Positions 33,697-41,717 of a stretch of 64,000 nucleotides of DNA are shown here, in pieces. The position numbers and the translations under genes are program-made. The stretch comes from CAZICM01 sp964537685 (GTDB lineage: Bacteria > Myxococcota_A > Polyangia > Polyangiales > Polyangiaceae): assembly GCA_964537685.1 (NCBI GenBank), contig CAZICM010000016.1, positions 1 to 64,000 on the forward strand, given 5' to 3'. The notes beneath the pieces are model-generated. The model did no database searches. It was not told the origin of the DNA and was given only the letters and a program-made list of their open reading frames with translations. The first letter of the stretch is position 1; each line of letters starts with the position of its first letter.

Positions 33697-36168
33697 ATGA
33701 GTCTCATTCGTTTCTCTAGCTCGCACGCCGGATACCGGAGCGGCCTCTTGGCCAATCCGCGCTTTCTCGCCGTGCTCGCCGTGCTCTTCTCCATCGCGGG
33801 TATCCCAACCACCGCGTGGGCCGGCGAAAGTGATCTCAAACTGCCCGACCTCGGCTCTGTTCAGTTCGGCGGTGTTGATGGCCGCACCATTCTTATGGGT
33901 GGAATGGGCGTCTGCGCGCTCGGTTTCGTCTTTGGCCTGTACTTCTATATGCAGCTCAATCGCTTGCCCGTTCACCGGGCAATGCGCGAAATCTCCGAGC
34001 TTATCTACGAAACATGCAAAACCTATCTGGCAACGCAGTTTAAGTTCATTCTCGTTCTCGAAGCCCTCATCGGCGCGATCATCGTTCTCTATTACGGTGT
34101 TCTGCGGCACTTCGAGGCGAGCAAGGTTCTTCTTATCCTGTTCTGCAGCCTCATCGGCATCTTGGGGTCAACAGGCGTCGCCTGGTTCGGCATGCGCCTG
34201 AACACCTTTGCCAACTCGCGGACAGCGTTCGCCAGCCTTCAAGGCAAGCCCTTCCCCACCTACGCCATCCCGCTCAAGGCCGGCATGAGCATCGGAACCG
34301 TGCTGATCAGCACCGAGCTCCTCGTCATGCTCATCATCTTGGTCTTCGTCCCCGCGGACAGCGCAGGCCCTTGTTTTATCGGCTTCGCCATCGGTGAATC
34401 GCTCGGCGCCTCCGCCCTCCGCATCGCGGGCGGTATCTTCACCAAGATCGCCGACATCGGCTCCGACCTCATGAAGATCGTCTTCAACATCAAAGAAGAC
34501 GACGCCCGCAACCCCGGCGTTATCGCCGACTGCACCGGCGACAATGCAGGCGACAGCGTTGGCCCCAGCGCCGATGGATTCGAAACCTACGGCGTCACCG
34601 GCGTCGCGCTCATCTCCTTCATTCTCCTGGCCGTCCGCGATCCGCGCACCCAGGTCGAACTGCTGGTGTGGATCTTCGTCATGCGCATCGTCATGGTGCT
34701 CGCCAGCATCGTCTCCTACGCCATCAACGACATCATTGCCAAAGGCCGCTTCGCCTCGGCCGACAAGATGAACTTCGAGGCTCCCCTGACCTCGCTGGTG
34801 TGGATCACGTCGATCATCTCGGTGCTCCTCACATACGCCGTGTCCTACTTCCTCATCCCCAAACTGGGCGACGGAACGCTGTGGTGGAAGCTCTCGACGA
34901 TCATCACCTGCGGCACCCTGGCCGGCGCGATCATCCCCGAACTCATCAAAGTCTTCACATCCACCGAATCGCGCCATGTGCGCGAAGTCGTCACGGCCTC
35001 CCGCGAAGGCGGCGCATCGCTCAACGTCCTCTCCGGCCTCGTCGCTGGCAATTTCAGCGCCTACTGGATGGGCATCGTCATCGTCCTCTTAACGGGCATC
35101 TCGTACTTCGTCTCGCAGCAAGGGCTATCCATGCTCATGGTTGCGCCGAGCGTCTTCGCCTTCGGCCTCGTCGCCTTCGGCTTCCTCGGCATGGGTCCTG
35201 TCACCATCGCCGTCGACTCGTACGGCCCGGTCACCGACAACGCCCAAAGCGTCTACGAACTCAGCCTCATCGAGAGCGTTCCCGACGTTGAAAACGAAGT
35301 CAAAAAAGACTTCGGCTTCACGCCCAACTTCGACAAAGCCAAGCACTTCCTCGAAGAGAACGACGGCGCGGGCAACACCTTCAAAGCCACGGCCAAACCC
35401 GTCCTCATCGGCACGGCGGTCGTCGGCGCCACCACCATGATCTTCTCCGTCATCATGGTACTCACCGTCGGCCTCACCCGCGGCATGGAAAACCTCACCG
35501 TTCTCCACGCGCCCTTCCTTCTCGGACTCATCGCGGGCGGCGCTGTGATCTACTGGTTCACCGGCGCATCCACACAGGCCGTCGTCACCGGCGCCTACCG
35601 CGCAGTCGAATACATCAAAGCCAACATCAAGCTCGAAGGCGCCGAAAAGGCCAGCATCGCGGACAGCAAAAAAGTCGTCGAAATCTGCACGCAATACGCC
35701 CAGCGCGGAATGATCAACATCTTCCTCGCCGTCTTCTTCACGACGCTTTCCTTTGCCTGCCTCGAGTCCTTCTTCTTCGTCGGCTACCTCGTCAGCATCG
35801 CCATCTTCGGCTTGTACCAAGCGCTGTTCATGGCCAATGCCGGCGGCGCCTGGGATAACGCCAAGAAGCTTGTTGAAGTCGAGCTCAAAGAAAAAGGCTC
35901 TCCTTTGCATGCGGCGACGGTCGTAGGCGACACCGTGGGCGATCCATTCAAAGACACGTCCTCCGTCGCGATGAACCCCATCATCAAATTCACGACCCTC
36001 TTTGGAATGCTTGCCCTAGAGCTTGCGATTGAGCTCACCGCTGGCACGCGCGTAGCCTTGGCCGCCGCCTTCTTCGTGATCTCGGTGGTCTTCGTCTACC
36101 GCTCCTTCTACGGCATGCGCATTCACAGCGGCGCGGACGAAAAGAAAGCCGCTGCTCCCACCAAATAG
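33697..36168 (+). CDS. hppA: membrane-bound proton-translocating pyrophosphatase, divergent type
   Basis: An 823-aa integral membrane enzyme with about 16 hydrophobic segments that couples PPi hydrolysis to ion pumping. Family landmarks are EDDARNPGVIADCTGDNAGDS, GPSADGFETYGV, VDSYGPVTDNAQ, TGAYRAVEYIK and the C-terminal GDTVGDPFKDTSSVAMN. The normal DVGADLVGKVE substrate motif reads DIGSDLMKIVF (about residue 253), and ADNVGDN reads ADCTGDN. The cation-specificity motif is GNTFKA (about 559-564), with Lys where K-dependent enzymes have Ala, predicting a K+-independent pump. The first 45 residues look like an extra signal-like leader ending TTAWAGES. It may belong to the evolutionarily divergent H+-PPase group. 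Confidence 0.93.
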   Translation: MSLIRFSSSHAGYRSGLLANPRFLAVLAVLFSIAGIPTTAWAGESDLKLPDLGSVQFGGVDGRTILMGGMGVCALGFVFGLYFYMQLNRLPVHRAMREISELIYETCKTYLATQFKFILVLEALIGAIIVLYYGVLRHFEASKVLLILFCSLIGILGSTGVAWFGMRLNTFANSRTAFASLQGKPFPTYAIPLKAGMSIGTVLISTELLVMLIILVFVPADSAGPCFIGFAIGESLGASALRIAGGIFTKIADIGSDLMKIVFNIKEDDARNPGVIADCTGDNAGDSVGPSADGFETYGVTGVALISFILLAVRDPRTQVELLVWIFVMRIVMVLASIVSYAINDIIAKGRFASADKMNFEAPLTSLVWITSIISVLLTYAVSYFLIPKLGDGTLWWKLSTIITCGTLAGAIIPELIKVFTSTESRHVREVVTASREGGASLNVLSGLVAGNFSAYWMGIVIVLLTGISYFVSQQGLSMLMVAPSVFAFGLVAFGFLGMGPVTIAVDSYGPVTDNAQSVYELSLIESVPDVENEVKKDFGFTPNFDKAKHFLEENDGAGNTFKATAKPVLIGTAVVGATTMIFSVIMVLTVGLTRGMENLTVLHAPFLLGLIAGGAVIYWFTGASTQAVVTGAYRAVEYIKANIKLEGAEKASIADSKKVVEICTQYAQRGMINIFLAVFFTTLSFACLESFFFVGYLVSIAIFGLYQALFMANAGGAWDNAKKLVEVELKEKGSPLHAATVVGDTVGDPFKDTSSVAMNPIIKFTTLFGMLALELAIELTAGTRVALAAAFFVISVVFVYRSFYGMRIHSGADEKKAAAPTK

Positions 36169-36255
36169 CCCTCCTTCTTTCCCTATCAAAAAAAGCCTGC
36201 AGCCTCTAAATCCTTATGGGTTTTTGGGGCGAACTGTGCACAATGGGCGCCGCTT

Positions 36256-36459
36256 ATGGTTGCCCTTTGCCCCTCGTGTGGTCAGTACCATGAAGTCGTG
36301 CGCGTGCTTGAGGACGGGCACGGCGAATCGCGCAGGGACATCTATCAAGTCAGCCCGCTCATCACCTGCGACCGCACATGGCTATCCGACAAAGAACTGC
36401 TCGAAGCCAGCGCCCGCTTCGGCCTCGAAGCCATGACCGGCGACGTGGATGACGAATAG
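36256..36459 (+). CDS. small CxxC protein, hypothetical
   Basis: A 67-aa frame beginning MVALCPSCGQYHEVVRVLEDG, so it has one CxxC pair and a third Cys (LITCDRTW) that could bind zinc, and an acidic C-terminus. There is no good ribosome site, and I know no family. It lies 87 nt after hppA and converges on the XRE gene with a 4-nt gap. It looks protein-like but is unproven. Confidence 0.45.
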   Translation: MVALCPSCGQYHEVVRVLEDGHGESRRDIYQVSPLITCDRTWLSDKELLEASARFGLEAMTGDVDDE

Positions 36460-36463
36460 CTCT

Positions 36464-36997
36464 CTAGCGCGGCTTGAACTTTAAAGATTTTTTTGCCTTC
36501 TTCTTTAGCGCCGCGGCTTTTGGCGCCGCGGCTTTTGGAGCCGCGGCTTTTGGCACCGCGGCTTTTGGAGCCTTCTCTTGCTTCACAGGCTCGGCCCTCC
36601 GGCTTTGCTTCTTCAGCATCAGAGCGCTGAGCCTTGCCGGATCGGGCGGCGGAGGCGGCTGGAAAATACCCGCTACAAACTGTTCGAGCGGAACACCGAA
36701 CGCCATACAGATGGCGATGAGCGTGGCAATGGTGACATTGCTGCCCTTTCCCGACTCGATGCGCTGAACATGTTTGGAATGAATGCCGATAATCTCAGCC
36801 GCATCTTCTTGGCTAAGCTGATGTTCATTGCGCAATGTCCGCAGCCTCAGACCTAGGATCTTGGCTGCGTCCCTTAGCGGTTTGGCGAGGTTCGGCCGAT
36901 CCAGAACTTCTGACCGACCATGAGAATGAGGCGAGGCATCCCGAGCGAAGTTCACGCCTGCTTCTTTCTCTTCGTGTTGTTTTGCTCTACAACTCAC
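36464..36997 (-). CDS. XRE-family DNA-binding regulator with H1-like Lys/Ala/Pro tail
   Basis: Up to 177 aa. Residues about 40-105 form a Cro/C1-type helix-turn-helix (LGLRLRTLRNEHQLSQEDAAE, then IHSKHVQRIESGKGSNVTI and LIAICMAFGVPLEQFV). The C-terminal 45 residues are basic and repetitive, built on PKAAA units and ending KKKAKKSLKFKPR, like histone-H1-like nucleoid proteins of myxobacteria. This suggests specific binding by the HTH plus non-specific DNA coating by the tail. GTG 36997 gives the longest form; GTG 36955 is an equally possible start because the first 35 residues are not conserved-looking. Single gene, convergent with the small CxxC gene. Confidence 0.85.
   Translation of the reverse strand: MSCRAKQHEEKEAGVNFARDASPHSHGRSEVLDRPNLAKPLRDAAKILGLRLRTLRNEHQLSQEDAAEIIGIHSKHVQRIESGKGSNVTIATLIAICMAFGVPLEQFVAGIFQPPPPPDPARLSALMLKKQSRRAEPVKQEKAPKAAVPKAAAPKAAAPKAAALKKKAKKSLKFKPR
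36508..36567 (-). repeat. four 15-bp tandem repeats encoding PKAAA units
   Basis: The 15-bp unit (G[C/A][G/A/C]CCGCGGCTTTTG) occurs four times in a row inside the XRE gene and encodes the repeated Pro-Lys-Ala-Ala-Ala tail. Copy number could vary by slippage without breaking the frame. Confidence 0.85.
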
Positions 36998-37156
36998 AAG
37001 TTACATTGCGTATCGGATGATAAAACTAGCTTTCATAGTTGCGATGCTAATCGTGCCGCCGGTCTTGTTTTTAGAGTTTGTTTTTGTATTTTTTGTCCTT
37101 GCCGTATCAATCTCATCGTCGAATCTGGCAATTGCACATGATAGCCATGGTGGACA

Positions 37157-37867
37157 GTGAAGGCAGCGCACGAAGTGTTGATAAGACCGCCGGTACAGGC
37201 TTCTGCACCTCAAGGTGCTCTAACAAGACGGCTGCACGCCGTGTTTGGACATCGCGTCGATCTCTTGGCGTGCTCGCTAGCGGCGCGCGGCCGCTTTGTT
37301 CCGCGCGTGTCTGCTGCGCCGGACGAATCGGGTTCCCGCTTTAGAGCGAGCTTTGCGTGCGCCGTGGCCGCCGCTCCGGATTGGGCCGAGATAGAAGCGA
37401 TTGCGGAGAGCCTTACTGCGCTGGACAGCGAAGGATTTTCCCGGGACTGCGCGCGGGCCAGCGTACTTTCGGCGATCGATTTTTGGATTGACAATTTTGC
37501 GATCGACACCCTAGCGCTCGCCTCTGTAGAGAGCCGGCGTGTCGCGCGCCACGAATCCTGGGCGCCGCCTGGAGCGCGCCGCGTGATCCATCCCATTGGA
37601 CGAGAGCTTCGCTTCTTGTTTGCGCTCTTGGGCGAAGACCGCGACCTCCATGTGCAATCCCAAGAAGAACAGCAGTGGGCGCTGGCCTTATGCGCATGGA
37701 GCGAAGCATTGGTTTCCATGGGAGAGACGCCTGCGCTCGCGCTGCCCTGTCCCCCGGGCTGGACCCGCCGCGAAACACTCCGGGCCTGGCTACTGCCGAC
37801 CTACGAAGCCGTTAGCGCAGCCGCATCGGAGTGGCTGTGGGATTGCGGGCGCGGCGTTTTTGTGTAG
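37157..37867 (+). CDS. hypothetical protein
   Basis: A 236-aa frame from GTG 37157, Ala/Arg-rich and probably helical, with no signal peptide, membrane segment or recognised motif. The central part (DWAEIEAIAESLTALDSEGF) and the C-terminus (WLWDCGRGVFV) look like a folded protein, while the first 50 residues are doubtful and the real start may be further in. It converges on the DUF4331-like lipoprotein gene across a GC-rich hairpin. Confidence 0.55.
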   Translation: MKAAHEVLIRPPVQASAPQGALTRRLHAVFGHRVDLLACSLAARGRFVPRVSAAPDESGSRFRASFACAVAAAPDWAEIEAIAESLTALDSEGFSRDCARASVLSAIDFWIDNFAIDTLALASVESRRVARHESWAPPGARRVIHPIGRELRFLFALLGEDRDLHVQSQEEQQWALALCAWSEALVSMGETPALALPCPPGWTRRETLRAWLLPTYEAVSAAASEWLWDCGRGVFV

Positions 37868-37876
37868 GGGTCCGGG

Positions 37877-37930
37877 TCGCCGGGCCCGATATTTACCGCG
37901 GCCGGCGCGGTATCGCCGGGCCCGGCGATC
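37877..37930. terminator. GC-rich imperfect hairpin between convergent genes
   Basis: TCGCCGGGCCCG followed by ATTTACCGCG pairs with CGCGGTA and TCGCCGGGCCC downstream, giving a long imperfect stem between two converging genes. It lacks a T-tract, so it may stop transcription from both sides inefficiently, or be a REP-like element. Confidence 0.45.
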
Positions 37931-37943
37931 CGAAGTCTTTGGT

Positions 37944-38657
37944 TCATGGATTTGGAGCGGCCAGATAAGGGAAGACGGCGCCGTCCACATCCGCACCTTT
38001 ATTCACGGCGTCCCCAATGCCTGTTGACTTTCCGGAAATGAGCATGGAGTACGTCGCATCGATCACATCGTAATAAAGCGCTCGTCCCCCGCAATCGCCC
38101 GATGTGTTGGTTTCCACGGCAAGATACGTGGTGCAGGTTGTCTCGTCGGTATTGACCCACAGCCGATCGTTGGCGAGCACAGAAGCCAAAGCTTGATAGC
38201 GTCCCGGCGCCGCGCTTGGCCCGGCGAGATACTGATCGCCGCAGACCGCATTGAAGGCGTCGAAGATCGCCAGATTTTTTTCGACCTCTGGAACAAGCGC
38301 GGCCCACGTCGCCGGCTCGGCCGCATTCCATAGATTTTTGGCCATATCTTTTTTGGCGAGATTTTTTTCGAACGCGTTATTGAGCGCCGTATTTTCTGCG
38401 GGCCTGCCCATGCGTTCAATCAGCGCGCCGGGCGAAGGCTGCGCGGGATGACTGCTCCCGCCGCCCGCGCCGCCCCCGCTACCCGCACCTCCCGCACCCG
38501 ACGCGCCCGCGCCCGCGCTGCCGGAGGACGCCGCTTGGTTGTCGGTCCAGCTCCCGCTATCCATCCCACTGCCTGCAGCTTCCTCGCCGTCACAGCCTCC
38601 ATGCATAAAAACCAAAAAAGCCGCCGCCATACCAGCCGAATAGACAATCATTTTCAT
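37944..38657 (-). CDS. secreted lipoprotein, DUF4331-associated
   Basis: About 237 aa from ATG 38657, which follows GGAGG by 7 nt. A lipoprotein signal peptide (MKMIVYSAGMAAAFLVFMHGGC) is followed by a long Ser/Gly/Ala linker, typical of this organism's surface lipoproteins. The folded part starts near LIERMGRPAENTALN, an element I associate with the second half of DUF4331 proteins, and continues to VDGAVFPYLAAPNP. The neighbour upstream encodes the first half-like DUF4331 domain, and the two are 16 nt apart, so they may form one split two-chain protein. Function unknown. Confidence 0.75.
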   Translation of the reverse strand: MKMIVYSAGMAAAFLVFMHGGCDGEEAAGSGMDSGSWTDNQAASSGSAGAGASGAGGAGSGGGAGGGSSHPAQPSPGALIERMGRPAENTALNNAFEKNLAKKDMAKNLWNAAEPATWAALVPEVEKNLAIFDAFNAVCGDQYLAGPSAAPGRYQALASVLANDRLWVNTDETTCTTYLAVETNTSGDCGGRALYYDVIDATYSMLISGKSTGIGDAVNKGADVDGAVFPYLAAPNP

Positions 38658-38673
38658 AGAATGGCCTCCGTTA

Positions 38674-39369
38674 TTATTGCCCGGCTTTTCGGGTAGCGCC
38701 CCACACACTCACAATCGAACCGCCTGAATTTACGATCGATTTATCCAGCGAAAGAACGATGGAGAGCACATTTTTCCCGGCGAAAGCATTCTGCCCAGGG
38801 CCATTCATTCCATTTTTCGTCAGCTTTGAAAGCGCAATGCTCGAGGTCGCCGCATCCACCGACGGACATCCGGCCGCATCGGGATTTTGCATCCCTAAAA
38901 ATTCAGTAATCAATTTGATTGAATCGTTAAACCCATCGCTGTTGAAAAAGAAAGGATCGTCCCTAAGCCCTGCGAACACGCGAAGCTTCCCGCTTTCGCT
39001 TGTCAATCCTTTGGTGTTTGAAGCATCGCCGCTCACATATTCACTGCCGGCCCAGCATTGAATGCCTTGCATTGCATCGAAGGTGCACACCGCATCGAGA
39101 GACGACTGGACATCCGAGGGTGAAGTGCCGCTTTGGGTGTGAAACCAATATTGCACTTGATCGGAGAACTTCGCGGTGGCCGGCGCCCCGGGAAAAACAT
39201 CCATCACCAAGACCAGCCTGCCGCCATCCATCCACGCATAGACATCGCTGATATCCGAAGCCGGATCGGCAGCGGCGGCCGGGCTATCCCCATGATCGGC
39301 GGCGAAAGCAAAGGTCGCGATACTCGTCGCGATCAGCGCTCCACTCAGTTTCAACCCTCTTGTGTACAT
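38674..39369 (-). CDS. DUF4331-family secreted protein
   Basis: 231 aa from ATG 39369, preceded by AGGGAG. A signal peptide (MYTRGLKLSGALIATSIATFAFA) ends before DHGDSPAAAADPASDISDVYAW, the DUF4331 opening in which an N-terminal Asp/His-rich segment follows directly on cleavage. Later LVLVMDVFPGAP and GLRDDPFFFNSDGF match the domain. DUF4331 proteins are exported and of unknown function. A frame extending upstream to 39510 has no signal-like start and is rejected. It precedes the second DUF4331-like gene on the same strand. Confidence 0.85.
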   Translation of the reverse strand: MYTRGLKLSGALIATSIATFAFAADHGDSPAAAADPASDISDVYAWMDGGRLVLVMDVFPGAPATAKFSDQVQYWFHTQSGTSPSDVQSSLDAVCTFDAMQGIQCWAGSEYVSGDASNTKGLTSESGKLRVFAGLRDDPFFFNSDGFNDSIKLITEFLGMQNPDAAGCPSVDAATSSIALSKLTKNGMNGPGQNAFAGKNVLSIVLSLDKSIVNSGGSIVSVWGATRKAGQ

Positions 39370-39606
39370 GGTCTCAACACTCCCTTGAAAGCTTCTCGCA
39401 CGGCACATTGGGCCGCGCGCAATGCGAGGCAAGCCGCCTCTGTTCGCGCATGAAAAAGCTATGGAACAAGCCAGTGTGCTCTCCACGCCCGCTTGTACCG
39501 GCTCCGTCATTTCGCCGCGCGATGTTCCCGCCGCATCACTTCTTCCGCGCCGGCCTGTTCTTTATCGACAACGAAATCCAAAGCGCGCTACCGTCGGCGC
39601 TCCATC

Positions 39607-40881
39607 GTGACCGAAACACAAGCGCCGTCTTCTCCCGAACATGAACGGCTAAAACAGCGGGTTCTCCTCTGCGTCGTGCTCACCGTCTTCTTGGATCTGG
39701 TGGGCTTCGGCCTCGTTATTCCGCTGCTCAAACACTACGTCGAGTCCATGAACGCCTCGGAGTCGTGGGTTGGGCCGATCTTGTCCAGCTTCTCATTGGC
39801 TCAATTTTTGGTAACGCCCACGCTGGGCCGCCTTTCCGATCGCTATGGCAGGCGCAAAGTCATTTTGATCAGTTTGGTTGGCAATGCAATTGCAATGATT
39901 GTGTTTGCGCTGGGCACCGAGCTCAGGCTGTTGCCCCTGCTGATTGCTTCGCGGGTACTCGCCGGAGCAACGGCGGGGAATTTATCGGCCTGCCAGGCTG
40001 CCATTGCCGATGTCACCCGCCAATCCGAGCGCGCCGGAGCGATGGGCCGATTGGGTTCTGGAATCAGCCTTGGAATTATTTTAGGGCCGGTTATCGGTGG
40101 AACGCTCTTTCATTTGGCGCCCTGGGCGCCGCCCGTCGCGGCCGCCGCCATGGCCGTATTCGACGTGATTCTCACCTTCTTCCTCATGCCTGAAACCCTG
40201 CCTTCGTTCCGAAAAGAAACAGGCGCCGACCCTGCCGCCGCGCACGGCACTCAAAAATCATCGAATTCAGGACCAAAACAATCGTTTATCGGTTTGCTCT
40301 TTCAGCGCCCGATGGGCTACGTGCTGCTTCTGGGCTTCTTCACATTCGTATGCCTGACCAATATCCAAGCGGCCCTTCCCAGTTTGGCCGATCATCGCTT
40401 TGAATGGAAAGGCACCACCGTAGGCGTTCTCTTTGGATTGTTTGGCGGAATGAATTTATTGGTGCAGGGTTTTCTCCTCGGACGCCTCGCGAAGCGCTAC
40501 GGAGAAATCAATCTGATTATTGCGGGCGCCATTTTAAACGCATTGGGAATGATCTGCATTGCCTTGGCCCACACACCGTCGCTTTTATTTGCCGGCATCG
40601 TCATTCTGGGCATCGGCGTCGCCGTCACCAATCCTCTGCTGGCCAGCATCGCCTCCAAATTCGCCCCCGAAAATCAGCAAGGCGAAGTGCTCGGCATTGC
40701 TCAATCCGCGGGAACCTTTGGCCGCATCGTCGGCCCAACCGCGAGCAGCACACTCCTGGCCCGCGTCAACGATGCCGCGCCTTTCTTTAACGGCGCGATT
40801 GTCTCTATTCTCTCGCTCATTCTCGGCGTTCTTGTCCGCCTCCACGCACCCAAACCCGTGCAACAAGCCGCAAAACCGTAA
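39607..40881 (+). CDS. MFS drug-efflux transporter (TetA/Bcr-like)
   Basis: About 424 aa from GTG 39607 (VTETQAPSSPEHERLKQRVL) with 12 predicted membrane helices. Motif A between helices 2 and 3 reads GRLSDRYGRRKVI. The first helix contains the TetA/DHA1-like FLDLVGFGLVIPLL, and motif C GIILGPVIGG occurs in helix 5. Such proteins export drugs or metabolites by proton antiport. The substrate is unknown; tetracycline resistance should not be assumed. A frame extending upstream to 39493 is Arg/Ser-rich and unlikely to be translated. It is divergent from the DUF4331 pair. Confidence 0.92.
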   Translation: MTETQAPSSPEHERLKQRVLLCVVLTVFLDLVGFGLVIPLLKHYVESMNASESWVGPILSSFSLAQFLVTPTLGRLSDRYGRRKVILISLVGNAIAMIVFALGTELRLLPLLIASRVLAGATAGNLSACQAAIADVTRQSERAGAMGRLGSGISLGIILGPVIGGTLFHLAPWAPPVAAAAMAVFDVILTFFLMPETLPSFRKETGADPAAAHGTQKSSNSGPKQSFIGLLFQRPMGYVLLLGFFTFVCLTNIQAALPSLADHRFEWKGTTVGVLFGLFGGMNLLVQGFLLGRLAKRYGEINLIIAGAILNALGMICIALAHTPSLLFAGIVILGIGVAVTNPLLASIASKFAPENQQGEVLGIAQSAGTFGRIVGPTASSTLLARVNDAAPFFNGAIVSILSLILGVLVRLHAPKPVQQAAKP

Positions 40882-41069
40882 TCGGCCCAAGCCTTCCCCC
40901 TTTCGAAACAAGGCCATCCTCTGGTAGCCTGCCTTATCTCTCCTGGAACGAGTGTGTGCGCTGCGTTCTCGCGTGCGCGCTGTCCGTTGGGATGTATTGC
41001 CGATCCTTCGAACGATTAAAAAGTGGCCCGCCAAACGGGTGAATTCATCAATACCAACAAGGAGGTTTC

Positions 41070-41717
41070 ATGCTCAACAGTGCGCGCGTTCCGGACCCAT
41101 TCTACGGAACCTTCGAACTTGCGGAGGTCATCGTCCGAAAGCACTTCGCCGATTTGCAGATGCGTCCGGCCGCAGGAACAGTGCATGTCGGCGGTGAACG
41201 CTATGTGCTGCTCCGCGCCGAAAGCCTCTACCTCGCCTGGTTCGACGCGCTCATTTCCGCGTTCGGCGAGGACGCGGCGATGACGTTCATCTACAGCACG
41301 GCGCGCGAAATTGGCCGCAACGATGCAAAGGCATTCGCCGACAAACTGGGCCTCACCGACGGCGTTGCTCGGCTAGCGACGGGCCCCTTGCACTTCGCGC
41401 ACGCGGGCTGGGCCTACGTCTACATCTTCGATGACAGCATGCCCGCCAAGGACGATTCGTACTTCCTTCACTACTCGCATCCCAATACCTTCGAGACCGA
41501 AGTGCTCCAGTCCCAGAAGCTTCGCACCACACGCTGCGCCTGCCTATTTTCAGCGGGATACTCCGCGGGCTGGTGTGCCGAAGCCTTTGCGGTCGATGTG
41601 CACTCGCGCGAAATCCGCTGCATCGCCAAAGGCGACAGCGTGTGCGAATTCGTGATGGCGCCCCAAGACAAACTGGATGAGCACGAGGCTCGCCTCAAGT
41701 CACCGAACGCATTATGA
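41070..41717 (+). CDS. V4R-domain sensor protein
   Basis: A 215-aa cytoplasmic protein, its ATG placed after AAGGAGGTTTC. The C-terminal half is a V4R (4-vinyl-reductase-type) domain: CACLFSAGYSAGWCAEAFAVDV, then EIRCIAKGDSVCEFVM, the Cys-containing signature that ligates zinc or hydrophobic ligand in XylR-type sensors. The N-terminal half (about 1-110) is mixed alpha/beta of unknown family. Its stop overlaps the start of the kinase by ATGA, so the two are co-translated and the V4R protein probably feeds a ligand or redox signal to the kinase. Confidence 0.9.
   Translation: MLNSARVPDPFYGTFELAEVIVRKHFADLQMRPAAGTVHVGGERYVLLRAESLYLAWFDALISAFGEDAAMTFIYSTAREIGRNDAKAFADKLGLTDGVARLATGPLHFAHAGWAYVYIFDDSMPAKDDSYFLHYSHPNTFETEVLQSQKLRTTRCACLFSAGYSAGWCAEAFAVDVHSREIRCIAKGDSVCEFVMAPQDKLDEHEARLKSPNAL

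Noticed and set aside
37877..37930. GC palindrome as an origin or integration site
   Set aside because: It has no associated genes or repeats and is best taken as a hairpin between convergent genes.
39370..39510. Longer N-terminus for the DUF4331 gene
   Set aside because: The ATG at 39369 has a ribosome site and gives a perfect signal peptide, and the extension does not.
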